From Trichomonas vaginalis G3 (Eukaryota > Parabasalia > Trichomonadida > Trichomonadidae), in the NCBI RefSeq assembly GCF_026262505.1, contig NC_067205.1, forward strand, positions 21,237,585 through 21,301,584: a stretch of DNA of 64,000 nt. The letters are read 5' to 3'. Numbering within the stretch: the stretch's first letter is position 1; each line of letters opens with the position of its first letter. The position numbers were made by a program, and so were the translations under genes. Of this stretch, positions 10,644 to 24,089 are shown in pieces. The notes below the pieces were generated by a model that worked only from the letters and a program-made list of their open reading frames with translations, had not been told where the DNA came from and searched no databases.

Positions 10644-11320
10644 CATTACGATGAAGAAGTCATGAAAATTCATGAGGTGAGAAAAAGAGGTGAGATCTCA
10701 CCTCTTCACCTAAACATTATTTTTGGGTCATTTACGTTCATTACGAAGAAATCATGACAAAACCTATACGAAGAAATCATGACAAAACATTTACGATGAA
10801 GAAGTCATGACAAAGCATATACGATGAAGTTTCGACAAATCATTTACGTTCATGTTTGACAAAGCATATACGATGAAATCATGACAAAACATTTACGAAG
10901 AAATCATGACAAAACATTTACGATGAAGTCATGACAAAACATATACGAAGAAGTTTCGACAAAACATGTACGATGAAATCATGACAAAACATATACGATG
11001 AAGTTTTGACAAACATATACGAAGAAGTCATGACAAAACATAACGAAGGTCATGACAAAACATAAACGAAGAAATCATGACAAAACATAAACGAAGAAAT
11101 CATGACAAAACATTTGATGAAGAAGTCATGACAAAACATAAACGAAGAAATCATGACAAATCATTTACGTTCATTACGATGAAGAAATCATGACAAAACA
11201 TGTACGTTCATGTTTGACAAAGCATATACGATGAAGTTTTGACAAAACATTTACGATGAAGTCTTGACAAATCATATAGAAGAAAGTCATGACAAAACAT
11301 TTACGAAGATTGACAAATCA
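10644..11320 (+). repeat. E unit and F array (indel-rich)
   Basis: E near 10695, then the CCTATACG start and 25-, 28- and 37-bp units. From about 11010 many units lack or gain single bases (for example CATAACGAAGG, CATTTGATG), unlike the clean equivalents at 26490 and 37912. This probably reflects poor consensus. Confidence 0.8.
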
Positions 11321-13050
11321 TTTACGAAGAAGTCTTGACACGAAGTGAAGATTTGCACTTCGTCAAAAAAGTGAAGGTTCGACAAACATTTACGTTAATG
11401 TTTGACAAAGCATTACGATGAAGTTTTGACACGAAGTGAAGATTTGCACTTCGTCAAAAAAGTGAAGGTTCGACAAAACATTTACGTTCATGTTTGACAA
11501 AGCATATACGATGAGTTTCGACAAAAACATATACGTTCATGTTTGACAAAGCTATCGATGAAGTTTGACACGAAGTGAAGATTTGCACTTCGTCAAAAAA
11601 GTGAAGGTTCGACAAAACATTTACGTTCATGTTTGACAAAGCATATACGATGAAGTTTTGACACGAAGTGAAGATTTGCACTTCGTCAAAAAAGTGAAGG
11701 TTCGACAAAACATTTACGTTCATGTTTGACAAAACATATACGTTCATGTTTGACAAAGCATATACGATGAAGTTTTGACAAAACATTTACGAAGAAGTCT
11801 TGACAAATCATTTACGAAGAAGTCTTGACACGAAGTGAAGATTTGCACTTCGTCAAAAAAGTGAAGGTTCGACAAAACATTTACGTTCATGTTTGACAAA
11901 ACATATACGATGAAGTTTTGACACGAAGTGAAGATTTGCACTTCGTCAAAAAAGTGAAGGTTCGACAAAACATTTACGTTCATGTTTGACAAAGCATATA
12001 CGATGAAGTTTCGACAAAACATATACGTTCATGTTTGACAAAGCATATACGATGAAGTTTTGACACGAAGTGAAGATTTGCACTTCGTCAAAAAAGTGAA
12101 GGTTCGACAAAACATTTACGTTCATGTTTGACAAAGCATATACGATGAAGTTTCGACACGAAGTGAAGATTTGCACTTCGTCAAAAAAGTGAAGGTTCGA
12201 CAAAACATTTACGTTCATGTTTGACAAAGCATATACGATGAAGTTTTGACAAATCATATACGAAGAAGTCATGACAAAACATTTACGAAGAAGTCTTGAC
12301 AAATCATTTACGAAGAAGTCTTGACACGAAGTGAAGATTTGCACTTCGTCAAAAAAGTGAAGGTTCGACAAAACATTTACGTTCATGTTTGACAAAACAT
12401 ATACGTTCATGTTTGACAAAGCATATACGATGAAGTTTTGACACGAAGTGAAGATTTGCACTTCGTCAAAAAAGTGAAGGTTCGACAAAACATTTACGTT
12501 CATGTTTGACAAAACATATACGATGAAGTTTTGACACGAAGTGAAGATTTGCACTTCGTCAAAAAAGTGAAGGTTCGACAAAACATTTACGTTAATGTTT
12601 GACAAAGCATATACGATGAAGTTTTGACACGAAGTGAAGATTTGCACTTCGTCAAAAAAGTGAAGGTTCGACAAAACATTTACGTTCATGTTTGACAAAG
12701 CATATACGATGAAGTTTCGACAAAACATATACGTTCATGTTTGACAAAGCATATACGAAGAAGTCTTGACAAAACATATTCGAAGAAGTCATGACAAAAC
12801 ATATACGCTCATGTTTGACAAAGCATATACGATGAAGTTTTGACAAAACATTTACGAAGAAGTCTTGACAAATCATTTACGAAGAAGTTTTGACACGAAG
12901 TGAAGATTTGCACTTCGTCAAAAAAGTGAAGGTTCGACAAAACATTTACGTTCATGTTTGACAAAGCATATACGATGAAGTTTCGACAAAACATATACGT
13001 TCATGTTTGACAAAGCATATACGAAGAAGTCTTGACAAAACATATTCGAA
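11321..13050 (+). repeat. D array (93-bp repeats)
   Basis: About 13 hairpin units from 11338 to 12890, the first few with single-base indels. It contains the longest periodic open frame in the window (260 codons, minus strand, 12728 to 11946), made of 31-residue repeats of the SNLHFFDEVQIFTSCQ type. That frame follows from the 93-bp period and has no independent sign of being coding. Confidence 0.87.
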
Positions 13051-13059
13051 GAAATCATG

Positions 13060-14177
13060 ACAAAACATTTACGCTCATTACGATGAAGAAGTCATGAAAA
13101 TTCATGAGGTGAGAAAAGAGGTGAGATCTCACCTCTTCACCTAAACATTATTTTTGGGTCATTTACGTTCATTACGAAGAAGTCATGACAAAACATTTAC
13201 GAAGAAATCATGACAAAACATTTACGCTCATTTCGATGAAGAAGTCATGAAAATTCATGAGGTGAGAAAAGAGGTGAGAAAAGAGGTGAGATCTCACCTC
13301 TTCACCTAAACATTATTTTTGGGTCATTTACGTTCATTACGAAGAAGTCATGACAAAACATTTACGAAGAAATCATGAAAATTCATGAGGTGAGAAAAGA
13401 GGTGAGATCTCACCTCTTCACCTAAACATTATTTTTGGGTCATTTACGTTCATTACGAAGATGTTATACCATCTAAGAACTTGCGATTTTCATACGGAAT
13501 CTCTTCTCTCGGTTTTCCGAGGGAAGCAATCATATGAGGAAATTCTTCTAAAAGTTCTTTTGTCTGATTTACATCTAATGAAAAAAGTTTAGAAGAATTT
13601 TCTTATTCTTTCTGGCTTATTTTTGTTTTTCCAGTACTCCCGCTCTAATGGTCCCAGATGTGTTGACTTTGACTCTCTCAAGTTCTTAGATGGTATAACA
13701 TCTTCAACGCCTCCTTCATAAGTCTTGACAAAGCATATACGAAGAAGTCTTGACAAAGCATATACGAAGAAGTCATGACAAAAACATTTACGATGAAGTC
13801 ATGACAAAACATTTACGAAGAAGTCTTGACAAATCATTTACGAAGAAGTCTTGACAAAGCATATACGATGAAGTTTTGACACGAAGTGAAAGATTTGCAC
13901 TTCGTCAAAAAAGTGAAGTTTCGACAAAACATATACGTTCATGTTTGACAAAGCATATACGAAGAAGTCTTGACAAAACATATTCGAAGAAGTCATGACA
14001 AAACATATACGCTCATGTTTGACAAAACATATATGAAGAAATCATGACAAAACATTTACGCTCATTACGATGAAGAAGTCATGAAAATTCATGAGGTGAG
14101 AAAAGAGGTGAGAAAAGAGGTGAGATCTCACCTCTTCACCTAAACATTATTTTTGGGTCATTTACGTTCATTACGAA
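13060..14177 (+). repeat. Module 3: E cluster, element A, linker, E
   Basis: Three E units, A, then a linker whose hairpin unit joins the next unit through GAAGTTTCG rather than GAAGGTTCG. The closing E has a doubled arm. ATATATGAAG occurs just before it. Confidence 0.85.
13457..13705 (+). mobile_element. Element A copy 3 (249 bp)
   Basis: Complete with both 27-bp inverted repeats. It has one extra A in the AATGAAAAAAGTTT run relative to the common form, which interrupts the 75-codon frame seen in other copies. Confidence 0.68.
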
Positions 14178-15115
14178 GAAATCATGACAAAACCTATACG
14201 AAGAAATCATGACAAAACATTTACGATGAAGAAGTCATGACAAAGCATATACGATGAAGTTTCGACAAATCATTTACGTTCATGTTTGACAAAGCATATA
14301 CGATGAAGTTTCGACAAAACATTTACGTTCATGTTTGACAAAGCATATACGATGAAGTTTTGACACAAGTGAAGATTTGCACTTCGTCAAAAAAGTGAAG
14401 TTCGACAAAAACATATACGTTCATGTTGACAAAGCATATACGATGAAGTTTTGACAAAACATTTACGATGAAGTCTTGACAAATCATATACGAAGAAGTC
14501 ATGACAAAACATTTACGATGAAGTCTTGACAAATCATTTACGAAGAAGTCTTGACACGAAGTGAAGATTTGCACTTCGTCAAAAAAGTGAAGGTTCGACA
14601 AAACATTTACGTTCATGTTTGACAAAACATATACGTTCATGTTTGACAAAGCATATACGATGAAGTTTTGACACAAGTGAAGATTTGCACTTCGTCAAAA
14701 AAGTGAAGGTTCGACAAAACATTTACGTTCATGTTTGACAAAACATATACGATGAAGTTTTGACACGAAGTGAAGATTTGCACTTCGTCAAAAAAGTGAA
14801 GGTTCGACAAAACATTTACGTTCATGTTTGACAAAGCATATACGATGAAGTTTTGACACGAAGTGAAGATTTGCACTTCGTCAAAAAAGTGAAGGTTCGA
14901 CAAAACATATACGTTCATGTTTGACAAAGCATATACGATGAAGTTTCGACAAAACATATACGTTCATGTTTGACAAAACATATACGATGAAGTTTTGACA
15001 CGAAGTGAAGATTTGCACTTCGTCAAAAAAGTGAAGGTTCGACAAAACATATACGTTCATGTTTGACAAAGCATATACGAAGAAGTCTTGACAAAACATA
15101 TTCGAAGAAGTCATG
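14178..15115 (+). repeat. F start and D array
   Basis: CCTATACG unit, then about six hairpin units (near 14361, 14548, 14668, 14760, 14854, 14998). Two of them are missing a CG (TTGACACAAGTG). This six-hairpin arrangement recurs in the D arrays at 16360, 21600, 33480, 42946, 51570 and 53600. Confidence 0.85.
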
Positions 15116-15164
15116 ACAAAACATATACGCTCATGTTTGACAAAACATATACGAAGAAATCATG

Positions 15165-16266
15165 ACAAAACATTTACGCTCATTACGATGAAGAAGTCAT
15201 GAAAATTCATGAGGTGAGAAAAGAGGTGAGATCTCACCTCTTCACCTAAACATTATTTTTGGGTCATTTACGTTCATTACGAAGAAGTCATGACAAAACA
15301 TTTACGAAGAAATCATGACAAAACATTTACGCTCATTTCGATGAAGAAGTCATGAAAATTCATGAGGTGAGAAAAGAGGTGAGAAAAGAGGTGAGATCTC
15401 ACCTCTTCACCTAAACATTATTTTTGGGTCATTTACGTTCATTACGAAGAAGTCATGACAAAACATTTACGAAGAAATCATGAAAATTCATGAGGTGAGA
15501 AAAGAGGTGAGATCTCACCTCTTCACCTAAACATTATTTTTGGGTCATTTACGTTCATTACGAAGATGTTATACCATCTAAGAACTTGCGATTTTCATAC
15601 GGAATCTCTTCTCTCGGTTTTCCGAGGGAAGCAATCATATGAGGAAATTCTTCTAAAAGTTCTTTTGTCTGATTTACATCTAATGAAAAAGTTTAGAAGA
15701 ATTTTCTTATTCTTTCTGGCTTATTTTTGTTTTTCCAGTACTCCCGCTCTAATGGTCCCAGATGTGTTGACTTTGACTCTCTCAAGTTCTTAGATGGTAT
15801 AACATCTTCAACGCCTCCTTCATAAGTCTTGACAAAGCATATACGAAGAAGTCTTGACAAAGCATATACGAAGAAGTCATGACAAAACATTTACGATGAA
15901 GTCATGACAAAACATTTACGAAGAAGTCTTGACAAATCATTTACGAAGAAGTCTTGACAAAGCATATACGATGAAGTTTTGACACGAAGTGAAGATTTGC
16001 ACTTCGTCAAAAAAGTGAAGTTTCGACAAAACATATACGTTCATGTTTGACAAAGCATATACGAAGAAGTCTTGACAAAACATATTCGAAGAAGTCATGA
16101 CAAAACATATACGCTCATGTTTGACAAAACATATATGAAGAAATCATGACAAAACATTTACGCTCATTACGATGAAGAAGTCATGAAAATTCATGAGGTG
16201 AGAAAAGAGGTGAGATCTCACCTCTTCACCTAAACATTATTTTTGGGTCATTTACGTTCATTACGA
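15165..16266 (+). repeat. Module 4: E cluster, element A, linker, E
   Basis: Clean copy: E single, E doubled, E single, A, linker of GAAGTTTCG type, ATATATGAAG variant, then a single E. Confidence 0.86.
15562..15809 (+). mobile_element. Element A copy 4 (248 bp)
   Basis: Full length with perfect terminal inverted repeats. By eye it is the same as copies 2, 9, 10, 12, 13, 15 and 16, which implies recent amplification or ongoing homogenisation. Confidence 0.7.
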
Positions 16267-17215
16267 AGAAATCATGACAAAACCTATACGAAGAAATCAT
16301 GACAAAACATTTACGATGAAGAAGTCATGACAAAGCATATACGATGAAGTTTCGACAAATCATTTACGTTCATGTTTGACAAAGCATATACGATGAAGTT
16401 TCGACAAAACATTTACGTTCATGTTTGACAAAGCATATACGATGAAGTTTTGACACGAAGTGAAGATTTGCACTTCGTCAAAAAAGTGAAGGTTCGACAA
16501 AACATTTACGTTCATGTTTGACAAAGCATATACGATGAAGTTTTGACAAAACATTTACGATGAAGTCTTGACAAATCATATACGAAGAAGTCATGACAAA
16601 ACATTTACGAAGAAGTCTTGACAAATCATTTACGAAGAAGTCTTGACACGAAGTGAAGATTTGCACTTCGTCAAAAAAGTGAAGGTTCGACAAAACATTT
16701 ACGTTCATGTTTGACAAAACATATACGTTCATGTTTGACAAAGCATATACGATGAAGTTTTGACACGAAGTGAAGATTTGCACTTCGTCAAAAAAGTGAA
16801 GGTTCGACAAAACATTTACGTTAATGTTTGACAAAACATATACGATGAAGTTTTGACACGAAGTGAAGATTTGCACTTCGTCAAAAAAGTGAAGGTTCGA
16901 CAAAACATTTACGTTAATGTTTGACAAAGCATATACGATGAAGTTTTGACACGAAGTGAAGATTTGCACTTCGTCAAAAAAGTGAAGGTTCGACAAAACA
17001 TATACGTTCATGTTTGACAAAGCATATACGATGAAGTTTCGACAAAACATATACGTTCATGTTTGACAAAACATATACGATGAAGTTTTGACACGAAGTG
17101 AAGATTTGCACTTCGTCAAAAAAGTGAAGTTTCGACAAAACATATACGTTCATGTTTGACAAAGCATATACGAAGAAGTCTTGACAAAACATATTCGAAG
17201 AAGTCATGACAAAAC
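16267..17215 (+). repeat. F start and D array
   Basis: CCTATACG unit, then about six hairpin units (near 16452, 16645, 16760, 16855, 16948, 17091). Two successive units carry ACGTTAATG. The last hairpin has the GAAGTTTCG junction otherwise seen in linkers. Confidence 0.85.
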
Positions 17216-17259
17216 ATATACGCTCATGTTTGACAAAACATATATGAAGAAATCATGAC

Positions 17260-18358
17260 AAAACATTTACGCTCATTACGATGAAGAAGTCATGAAAATT
17301 CATGAGGTGAGAAAAGAGGTGAGATCTCACCTCTTCACCTAAACATTATTTTTGGGTCATTTACGTTCATTACGAAGAAGTCATGACAAAACATTTACGA
17401 AGAAATCATGACAAAACATTTACGCTCATTTCGATGAAGAAGTCATGAAAATTCATGAGGTGAGAAAAGAGGTGAGAAAAGAGGTGAGATCTCACCTCTT
17501 CACCTAAACATTATTTTTGGGTCATTTACGTTCATTACGAAGAAGTCATGACAAAACATTTACGAAGAAATCATGAAAATTCATGAGGTGAGAAAAGAGG
17601 TGAGATCTCACCTCTTCACCTAAACATTATTTTTGGGTCATTTACGTTCATTACGAAGATGTTATACCATCTAAGAACTTGCGATTTTCATACGGAATCT
17701 CTTCTCTCGGTTTTCCGAGGGAAGCAATCATATGAGGAAATTCTTCTAAAAGTTCTTTTGTCTGATTTACATCTAATGAAAAAGTTTAGAAGAATTTTCT
17801 TATTCTTTCTGGCTTATTTTTGTTTTTCCAGTACTCCCGCTCTAATGGTCCCAGATGTGTGACTTTGACTCTCTCAAGTTCTTAGATGGTATAACATCTT
17901 CAACGCCTCCTCATAAGTCTTGACAAAGCATATACGAAGAAGTTCTTGACAAAGCATATACGAAGAAGTCATGACAAAACATTTACGATGAAGTCATGAC
18001 AAAACATTTTACGAAGAAGTCTTGACAAATCATTTACGAAGAAGTCTTGACAAAGCATATACGATGAAGTTTTGACACGAAGTGAAGATTTGCACTTCGT
18101 CAAAAAAGTGAAGTTTCGACAAAACATATACGTTCATGTTTGACAAAGCATATACGAAGAAGTCTTGACAAAACATATTCGAAGAAGTCATGACAAAACA
18201 TATACGCTCATGTTTGACAAACATATACGAAGAAATCATGACAAAACATTTACGCTCATTACGATGAAGAAGTCATGAAAATTCATGAGGTGAGAAAAAG
18301 AGGTGAGATCTCACCTCTTCACCTAAACATTATTTTTGGGTCATTTACGTTCATTACG
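17260..18358 (+). repeat. Module 5: E cluster, element A, linker, E
   Basis: E cluster, A, linker and E in the usual order. From about 17860 onward there are several one-base indels (GTTCTTGAC, CATTTTACG, GAGAAAAAGAGG). It leads into the unusually long F array. Confidence 0.82.
17655..17901 (+). mobile_element. Element A copy 5 (247 bp)
   Basis: Both terminal inverted repeats are present. One T is missing in GATGTGTTGAC relative to the common form. Confidence 0.68.
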
Positions 18359-20460
18359 AAGAAATCATGACAAAACCTATACGAAGAAATCATGACAAAA
18401 CATTTACGATGAAGAAGTCATGACAAAGCATATACGATGAAGTTTCGACAAAATCATTTACGTTCATGTTTGACAAAGCATATACGATGAAATCATGACA
18501 AAACATTTACGAAGAAATCATGACAAAACATTACGAAGAAATCATGACAAAACATTTACGATGAAGTCATGACAAAACATATACGAAGAAGTTTCGACAA
18601 AACATGTACGATGAAAATCATGACAAAACATATACGATGAAGTTTGACAAAACATATACGAAGAAGTCATGACAAAACATAAACGAAGAAAGTCATGACA
18701 AAACATAAACGAAGAAATCATGACAAAACATAAACGAAGAAATCATGACAAAACATTTACGATGAAGAAGTCATGACAAAACATGTACGTTCATGTTTGA
18801 CAAAACATTTACGATGAAGAAATCATGACAAAACATAAACGAAGAAATCATGACAAATCATTTACGTTCATTACGATGAAGAAATCATGACAAAACATGT
18901 ACGTTCATGTTTGACAAAACATTTACGATGAAGAAATCATGACAAAACATAAACGAAGAAATCATGACAAATCATTTACGTTCATTACGATGAAGAAGTC
19001 ATGACAAAACATGTACGTTCATGTTTGACAAAACATTTACGATGAAGAAATCATGACAAAACATAAACGAAGAAATCATGACAAATCATTTACGTTCATT
19101 ACGATGAAGAAGTCATGACAAAACATGTACGTTCATGTTTGACAAAACATTTACGATGAAGAAATCATGACAAAACATAAACGAAGAAATCATGACAAAT
19201 CATTTACGTTCATTACGATGAAGAAGTCATGACAAAACATGTACGTTCATGTTTGACAAAACATTTACGATGAAGAAATCATGACAAAACATTTACGAAG
19301 AAATCATGACAAAACATTTACGAAGAAATCATGACAAAACATTTACGATGAAGTCATGACAAAACATATACGAAGAAGTTTCGACAAAACATGTACGATG
19401 AAATCATGACAAAACATATACGATGAAGTTTTGACAAAACATATACGAAGAAGTCATGACAAAACATAAACGAAGAAGTCATGACAAAACATAAACGAAG
19501 AAATCATGACAAAACATAAACGAAGAAATCATGACAAAACATTTACGATGAAGAAGTCATGACAAAACATGTACGTTCATGTTTGACAAAACATTTACGA
19601 TGAAGAAATCATGACAAAACATAAACGAAGAAATCATGACAAATCATTTACGTTCATTACGATGAAGAAATCATGACAAAACATGTACGTTCATGTTTGA
19701 CAAAACATTTACGATGAAGAAATCATGACAAAACATAAACGAAGAAATCATGACAAATCATTTACGTTCATTACGATGAAGAAGTCATGACAAAACATGT
19801 ACGTTCATGTTTGACAAAACATTTACGATGAAGAAATCATGACAAAACATAAACGAAGAAATCATGACAAATCATTTACGTTCATTACGATGAAGAAGTC
19901 ATGACAAAACATGTACGTTCATGTTTGACAAAACATTTACGATGAAGAAATCATGACAAAACATAAACGAAGAAATCATGACAAATCATTTACGTTCATT
20001 ACGATGAAGAAGTCATGACAAAAACATGTACGTTCATGTTTGACAAAACATTTACGATGAAGAAATCATGACAAAACATTTACGAAGAAATCATGACAAA
20101 ACATTTACGAAGAAATCATGACAAAACATTTACGATGAAGTCATGACAAAACATATACGAAGAAGTTTCGACAAAACATGTACGATGAAATCATGACAAA
20201 CATATACGATGAAGTTTTGACAAAACATATACGAAGAAGTCATGACAAAACATAAACGAAGAAGTCATGACAAAACATAAACGAAGAAATCATGACAAAA
20301 CATAAACGAAGAAATCATGACAAAACATTTACGATGAAGAAGTCATGACAAAACATGTACGTTCATGTTTGACAAAACATTTACGATGAAGAAATCATGA
20401 CAAAACATAAACGAAGAAATCATGACAAATCATTTACGTTCATTACGATGAAGAAATCAT
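18359..20460 (+). repeat. Expanded F array, 787-bp tandem repeats
   Basis: The F array is about twice its usual length. The rare unit GACAAAACATGTACGATG starts at 18596, 19383 and 20170, exactly 787 bp apart each time. Each 787-bp copy holds 25-bp units plus a series of 114-bp repeats; the third is cut short. None of the copies ends in the CTACG variant that precedes C1 elsewhere, and no C1 follows: it goes directly into an E cluster. Confidence 0.87.
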
Positions 20461-21522
20461 GAAAATTCATGAGGTGAGAAAAGAGGTGAGATCTCACCTC
20501 TTCACCTAAACATTATTTTTGGGTCATTTACGTTCATTACGAAGAAGTCATGACAAACATATACGAAGAAATCATGACAAACATTTACGCTCATTTCGAT
20601 GAAGAAGTCATGAAATTCATGAGGTGAGAAAAGAGGTGAGAAAGAGGTGAGATCTCACCTCTTCACCTAAACATTATTTTTGGGTCATTTACGTTCATTA
20701 CGAAGAAGTCATGACAAAACATTTACGAAGAAATCATGAAAATTCATGAGGTGAGAAAAGAGGTGAGATCTCACCTCTTCACCTAAACATTATTTTTGGT
20801 CATTTACGTTCATTACGAAGATGTTATACCATCTAAGAACTTGCGATTTCATACGGAATCTCTTCTCTCGGTTTTCCGAGGGAAGCAATCATATGAGGAA
20901 ATTCTTCTAAAAGTTCTTTTGTCTGATTTACATCTAATGAAAAAGTTTAGAAGAATTTTCTTATTCTTTCTGGCTTATTTTTGTTTTTCCAGTACTCCCG
21001 CTCTAATGGTCCCAGATGTGTTGACTTTGACTCTCTCAAGTTCTTAGATGGTATAACATCTTCAACGCCTCCTTCATAAGTCTTGACAAAGCATATACGA
21101 AGAAGTCTTGACAAAGCATATACGAAGAAGTCATGACAAAACATTTACGATGAAGTCATGACAAAACATTTACGAAGAAGTCTTGACAAATCATTTACGA
21201 AGAAGTCTTGACAAAGCATATACGATGAAGTTTTGACACGAAGTGAAGATTTGCACTTCGTCAAAAAAGTGAAGTTTCGACAAAACATATACGTTCATGT
21301 TTGACAAAGCAATATACGAAGAAGTCTTGACAAAACATATTCGAAGAAGTCATGACAAAACATATACGCTCATGTTTGACAAAACATATATGAAGAAATC
21401 ATGACAAAACATTTACGCTCATTACGATGAAGAAGTCATAAAATTCATGAGGTGAGAAAAGAGGTGAGATCTCACCTCTTCACCTAAACATTATTTTTGG
21501 GTCATTTACGTTCATTACGAAG
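20461..21522 (+). repeat. Module 6: E cluster, element A, linker, E
   Basis: Joined directly to an F array with no D array in between, an arrangement shared only with module 14 at 49810. Linker of GAAGTTTCG type with ATATATGAAG. Several one-base deletions are present (GACAAACATATACG, GAGAAAGAGG). Confidence 0.83.
20817..21063 (+). mobile_element. Element A copy 6 (247 bp)
   Basis: Both inverted repeats are intact. One T is missing in GCGATTTCATACGG. Confidence 0.68.
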
Positions 21523-22515
21523 AAATCATGACAAAACCTATACGAAGAAATCATGACAAAACATTTACGATGAAGAAGTCATGACAAAGCATATACGATG
21601 AAGTTTCGACAAATCATTTACGTTCATGTTTGACAAAGCATATACGATGAAGTTTCGACAAAACATTTACGTTCATGTTTGACAAAGCATATACGATGAA
21701 GTTTTGACACGAAGTGAAGATTTGCACTTCGTCAAAAAAGTGAAGGTTCGACAAAACATATACGTTCATGTTTGACAAAGCATATACGATTGAAGTTTTG
21801 ACAAAAACATTTACGATTGAAGTCTTGACAAATCATATACGAGAAGTCATGACAAAACATTTACGATGAAGTCTTGACAAATCATTTACGAAGAAGTCTT
21901 GACACGAAGTGAAGATTTGCACTTCGTCAAAAAAGTGAAGGTTCGACAAAAACATTTACGTTCATGTTTGACAAAACATATACGTTCATGTTTGACAAAG
22001 CATATACGATGAAGTTTTGACACGAAGTGAAGATTGCACTTCGTCAAAAAAAGTGAAGGTTCGACAAAACATTTACGTTCATGTTTGACAAAACATATAC
22101 GATGAAGTTTTGACACGAAGTGAAGATTTGCACTTCGTTCAAAAAAGTGAAGGTTCGACAAAACATTTACGTTCATGTTTGACAAAGCATATACGATGAA
22201 GTTTTGACACGAAGTGAAGATTTGCACTTCGTCAAAAAAGTGAAGGTTCGACAAAACATATACGTTCATGTTTGACAAAGCATATACGATGAAGTTTCGA
22301 CAAAACATATACGTTCATGTTTGACAAAACATATACGATGAAGTTTGACACGAAGTGAGATTTGCACTTCGTCAAAAAGTGAAGGTTCGACAAAACATAT
22401 ACGTTCATGTTTGAACAAAAGCATATACGAAGAAGTCTTGACAAACATATTCGAAGAAGTCATACCAAAACATATACGCTCATGTTTGACAAAACATATA
22501 CGAAGAAATCATGAC
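21523..22515 (+). repeat. F start and D array (indel-rich)
   Basis: CCTATACG unit, then about six hairpin units (near 21705, 21900, 22018, 22112, 22206, 22347). Many single-base gains and losses in homopolymers (CGATTGAAG, CGTTCAAAAAA, GTTTGAACAAAAGC) mark this as a low-quality stretch. Confidence 0.8.
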
Positions 22516-22519
22516 AAAA

Positions 22520-23622
22520 ACATTTACGCTCATTACGATGAAGAAGTCATGAAATTCATGAGGTGAGAAAAGAGTGAGATCTCACCTCTTCACCTAAACA
22601 TTATTTTTGGGTCATTTACGTTCATTACGAAGAAGTCATGACAAAACATTTACGAAGAAATCATGACAAAACATTTACGCTCATTTCGATGAAGAAGTCA
22701 TGAAAATTCATGAGGTGAGAAAAGAGGTGAGAAAAGAGGTGAGATCTCACCTCTTCACCTAAACATTATTTTTGGGTCATTTACGTTCATTACGAAGAAG
22801 TCATGACAAAACATTTACGAAGAAATCATGAAAATTCATGAGGTGAGAAAAGAGGTGAGATCCACCTCTTCACCTAAACATTATTTTTGGGTCATTTACG
22901 TTCATTACGAAGATGTTATACCATCTAAGAACTTGCGATTTTCATACGGAATCTCTTCTCTCGGTTTTCCGAGGGAAGCAATCATATGAGGAAATTCTTC
23001 TAAAAGTTCTTTTTGTCTGATTTACATCTAATAAAAAGTTTAGAAGAATTTTCTTATTCTTTCTGGCTTATTTTTGTTTTTCCAGTACTCCCGCTCTAAT
23101 GGTCCCAGATGTGTTGACTTTGACTCTCTCAAGTTCTTAGATGGTTATAACATCTTCAACGCCTCCTTCATAAGTCTTGACAAAGCATATACGAAGAAGT
23201 TCTTGACAAAGCATATACGAAGAAGTCATGACAAAACATTTACGATGAAGTCATGACAAAACATTTACGAAGAAGTCTTGACAAATCATTTACGAAGAAG
23301 TCTTGACAAAGCATATACGATGAAGTTTTTGACACGAAGTGAAGACTTTGCACTTCGTCAAAAAAGTGAAGTTTCGACAAAACATATACGTTCATGTTTG
23401 ACAAAGCATATACGAAGAAGTCTTGACAAAACATATTCGAAGAAGTCATGACAAAACATATACGCTCATGTTTGACAAAACATATATGAAGAAATCATGA
23501 CAAAACATTTACGCTCATTACGATGAAGAAGTCATGAAAATTCATGAGGTGAGAAAAGAGGTGAGATCTCACCTCTTCACCTAAACATTATTTTTGGGTC
23601 ATTTACGTTCATTACGAAGAAA
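22520..23622 (+). repeat. Module 7: E cluster, element A, linker, E
   Basis: Usual order. The third E has lost two bases of its palindrome (GAGATCCACC at 22858), the only copy upstream of element A so affected. Linker of GAAGTTTCG type. Confidence 0.83.
22909..23157 (+). mobile_element. Element A copy 7
   Basis: Present end to end. Small differences from the common form are an extra T (CTTTTTGTC), a lost G (CTAATAAAAAG) and an extra T in the right repeat (GGTTATAAC), so the terminal repeats no longer match perfectly. Confidence 0.66.
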
Positions 23623-24089
23623 TCATGACAAAACCTATACGAAGAAATCATGACAAAACATTTACGATGAAGAAGTCATGACAAAGCATATACGATGAAG
23701 TTTCGACAAATCATTTACGTTCATGTTTGACAAAGCATATACGATGAAGTTTCGACAAAACATTTACGTTCATGTTTGACAAAGCATATACGATTGAAGT
23801 TTTGACACGAAGTGAAGATTTGCACTTCGTCAAAAAAGTGAAGTTCGACAAAACATTACGTTCATGTTTGACAAAGCATATACGATGAAGTTTTGACAAA
23901 ACATTTACGATGAAGTCTTGACAAATCATAATACGAAGAAGTCATGACAAAACATATATGAAGAAATCATGACAAAACATTTACGCTCATTACGATGAAG
24001 AAGTCATGAAAATTCATGAGGTAAGAAAAGAGGTGAGATCTCACCTCTTCACCTAAACATTATTTTTTGGGTCATTTACGTTCATTACG
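23623..24089 (+). repeat. Minimal D array and extra E
   Basis: A very short D section with one hairpin unit (about 23806) is followed by an ATATATGAAG unit and another E (GAGGTAAG variant, about 24035). It looks like a module that lost its D repeats, its E cluster and its element A, or a D contraction between two linkers. Confidence 0.75.

Noticed and set aside
11946-12728. A repeat protein with 31-residue repeats (and the similar frames in all D arrays)
   Set aside because: The frame follows from the 93-bp period, switches strand with array orientation, breaks at every lone 25-bp unit and lacks gene context.
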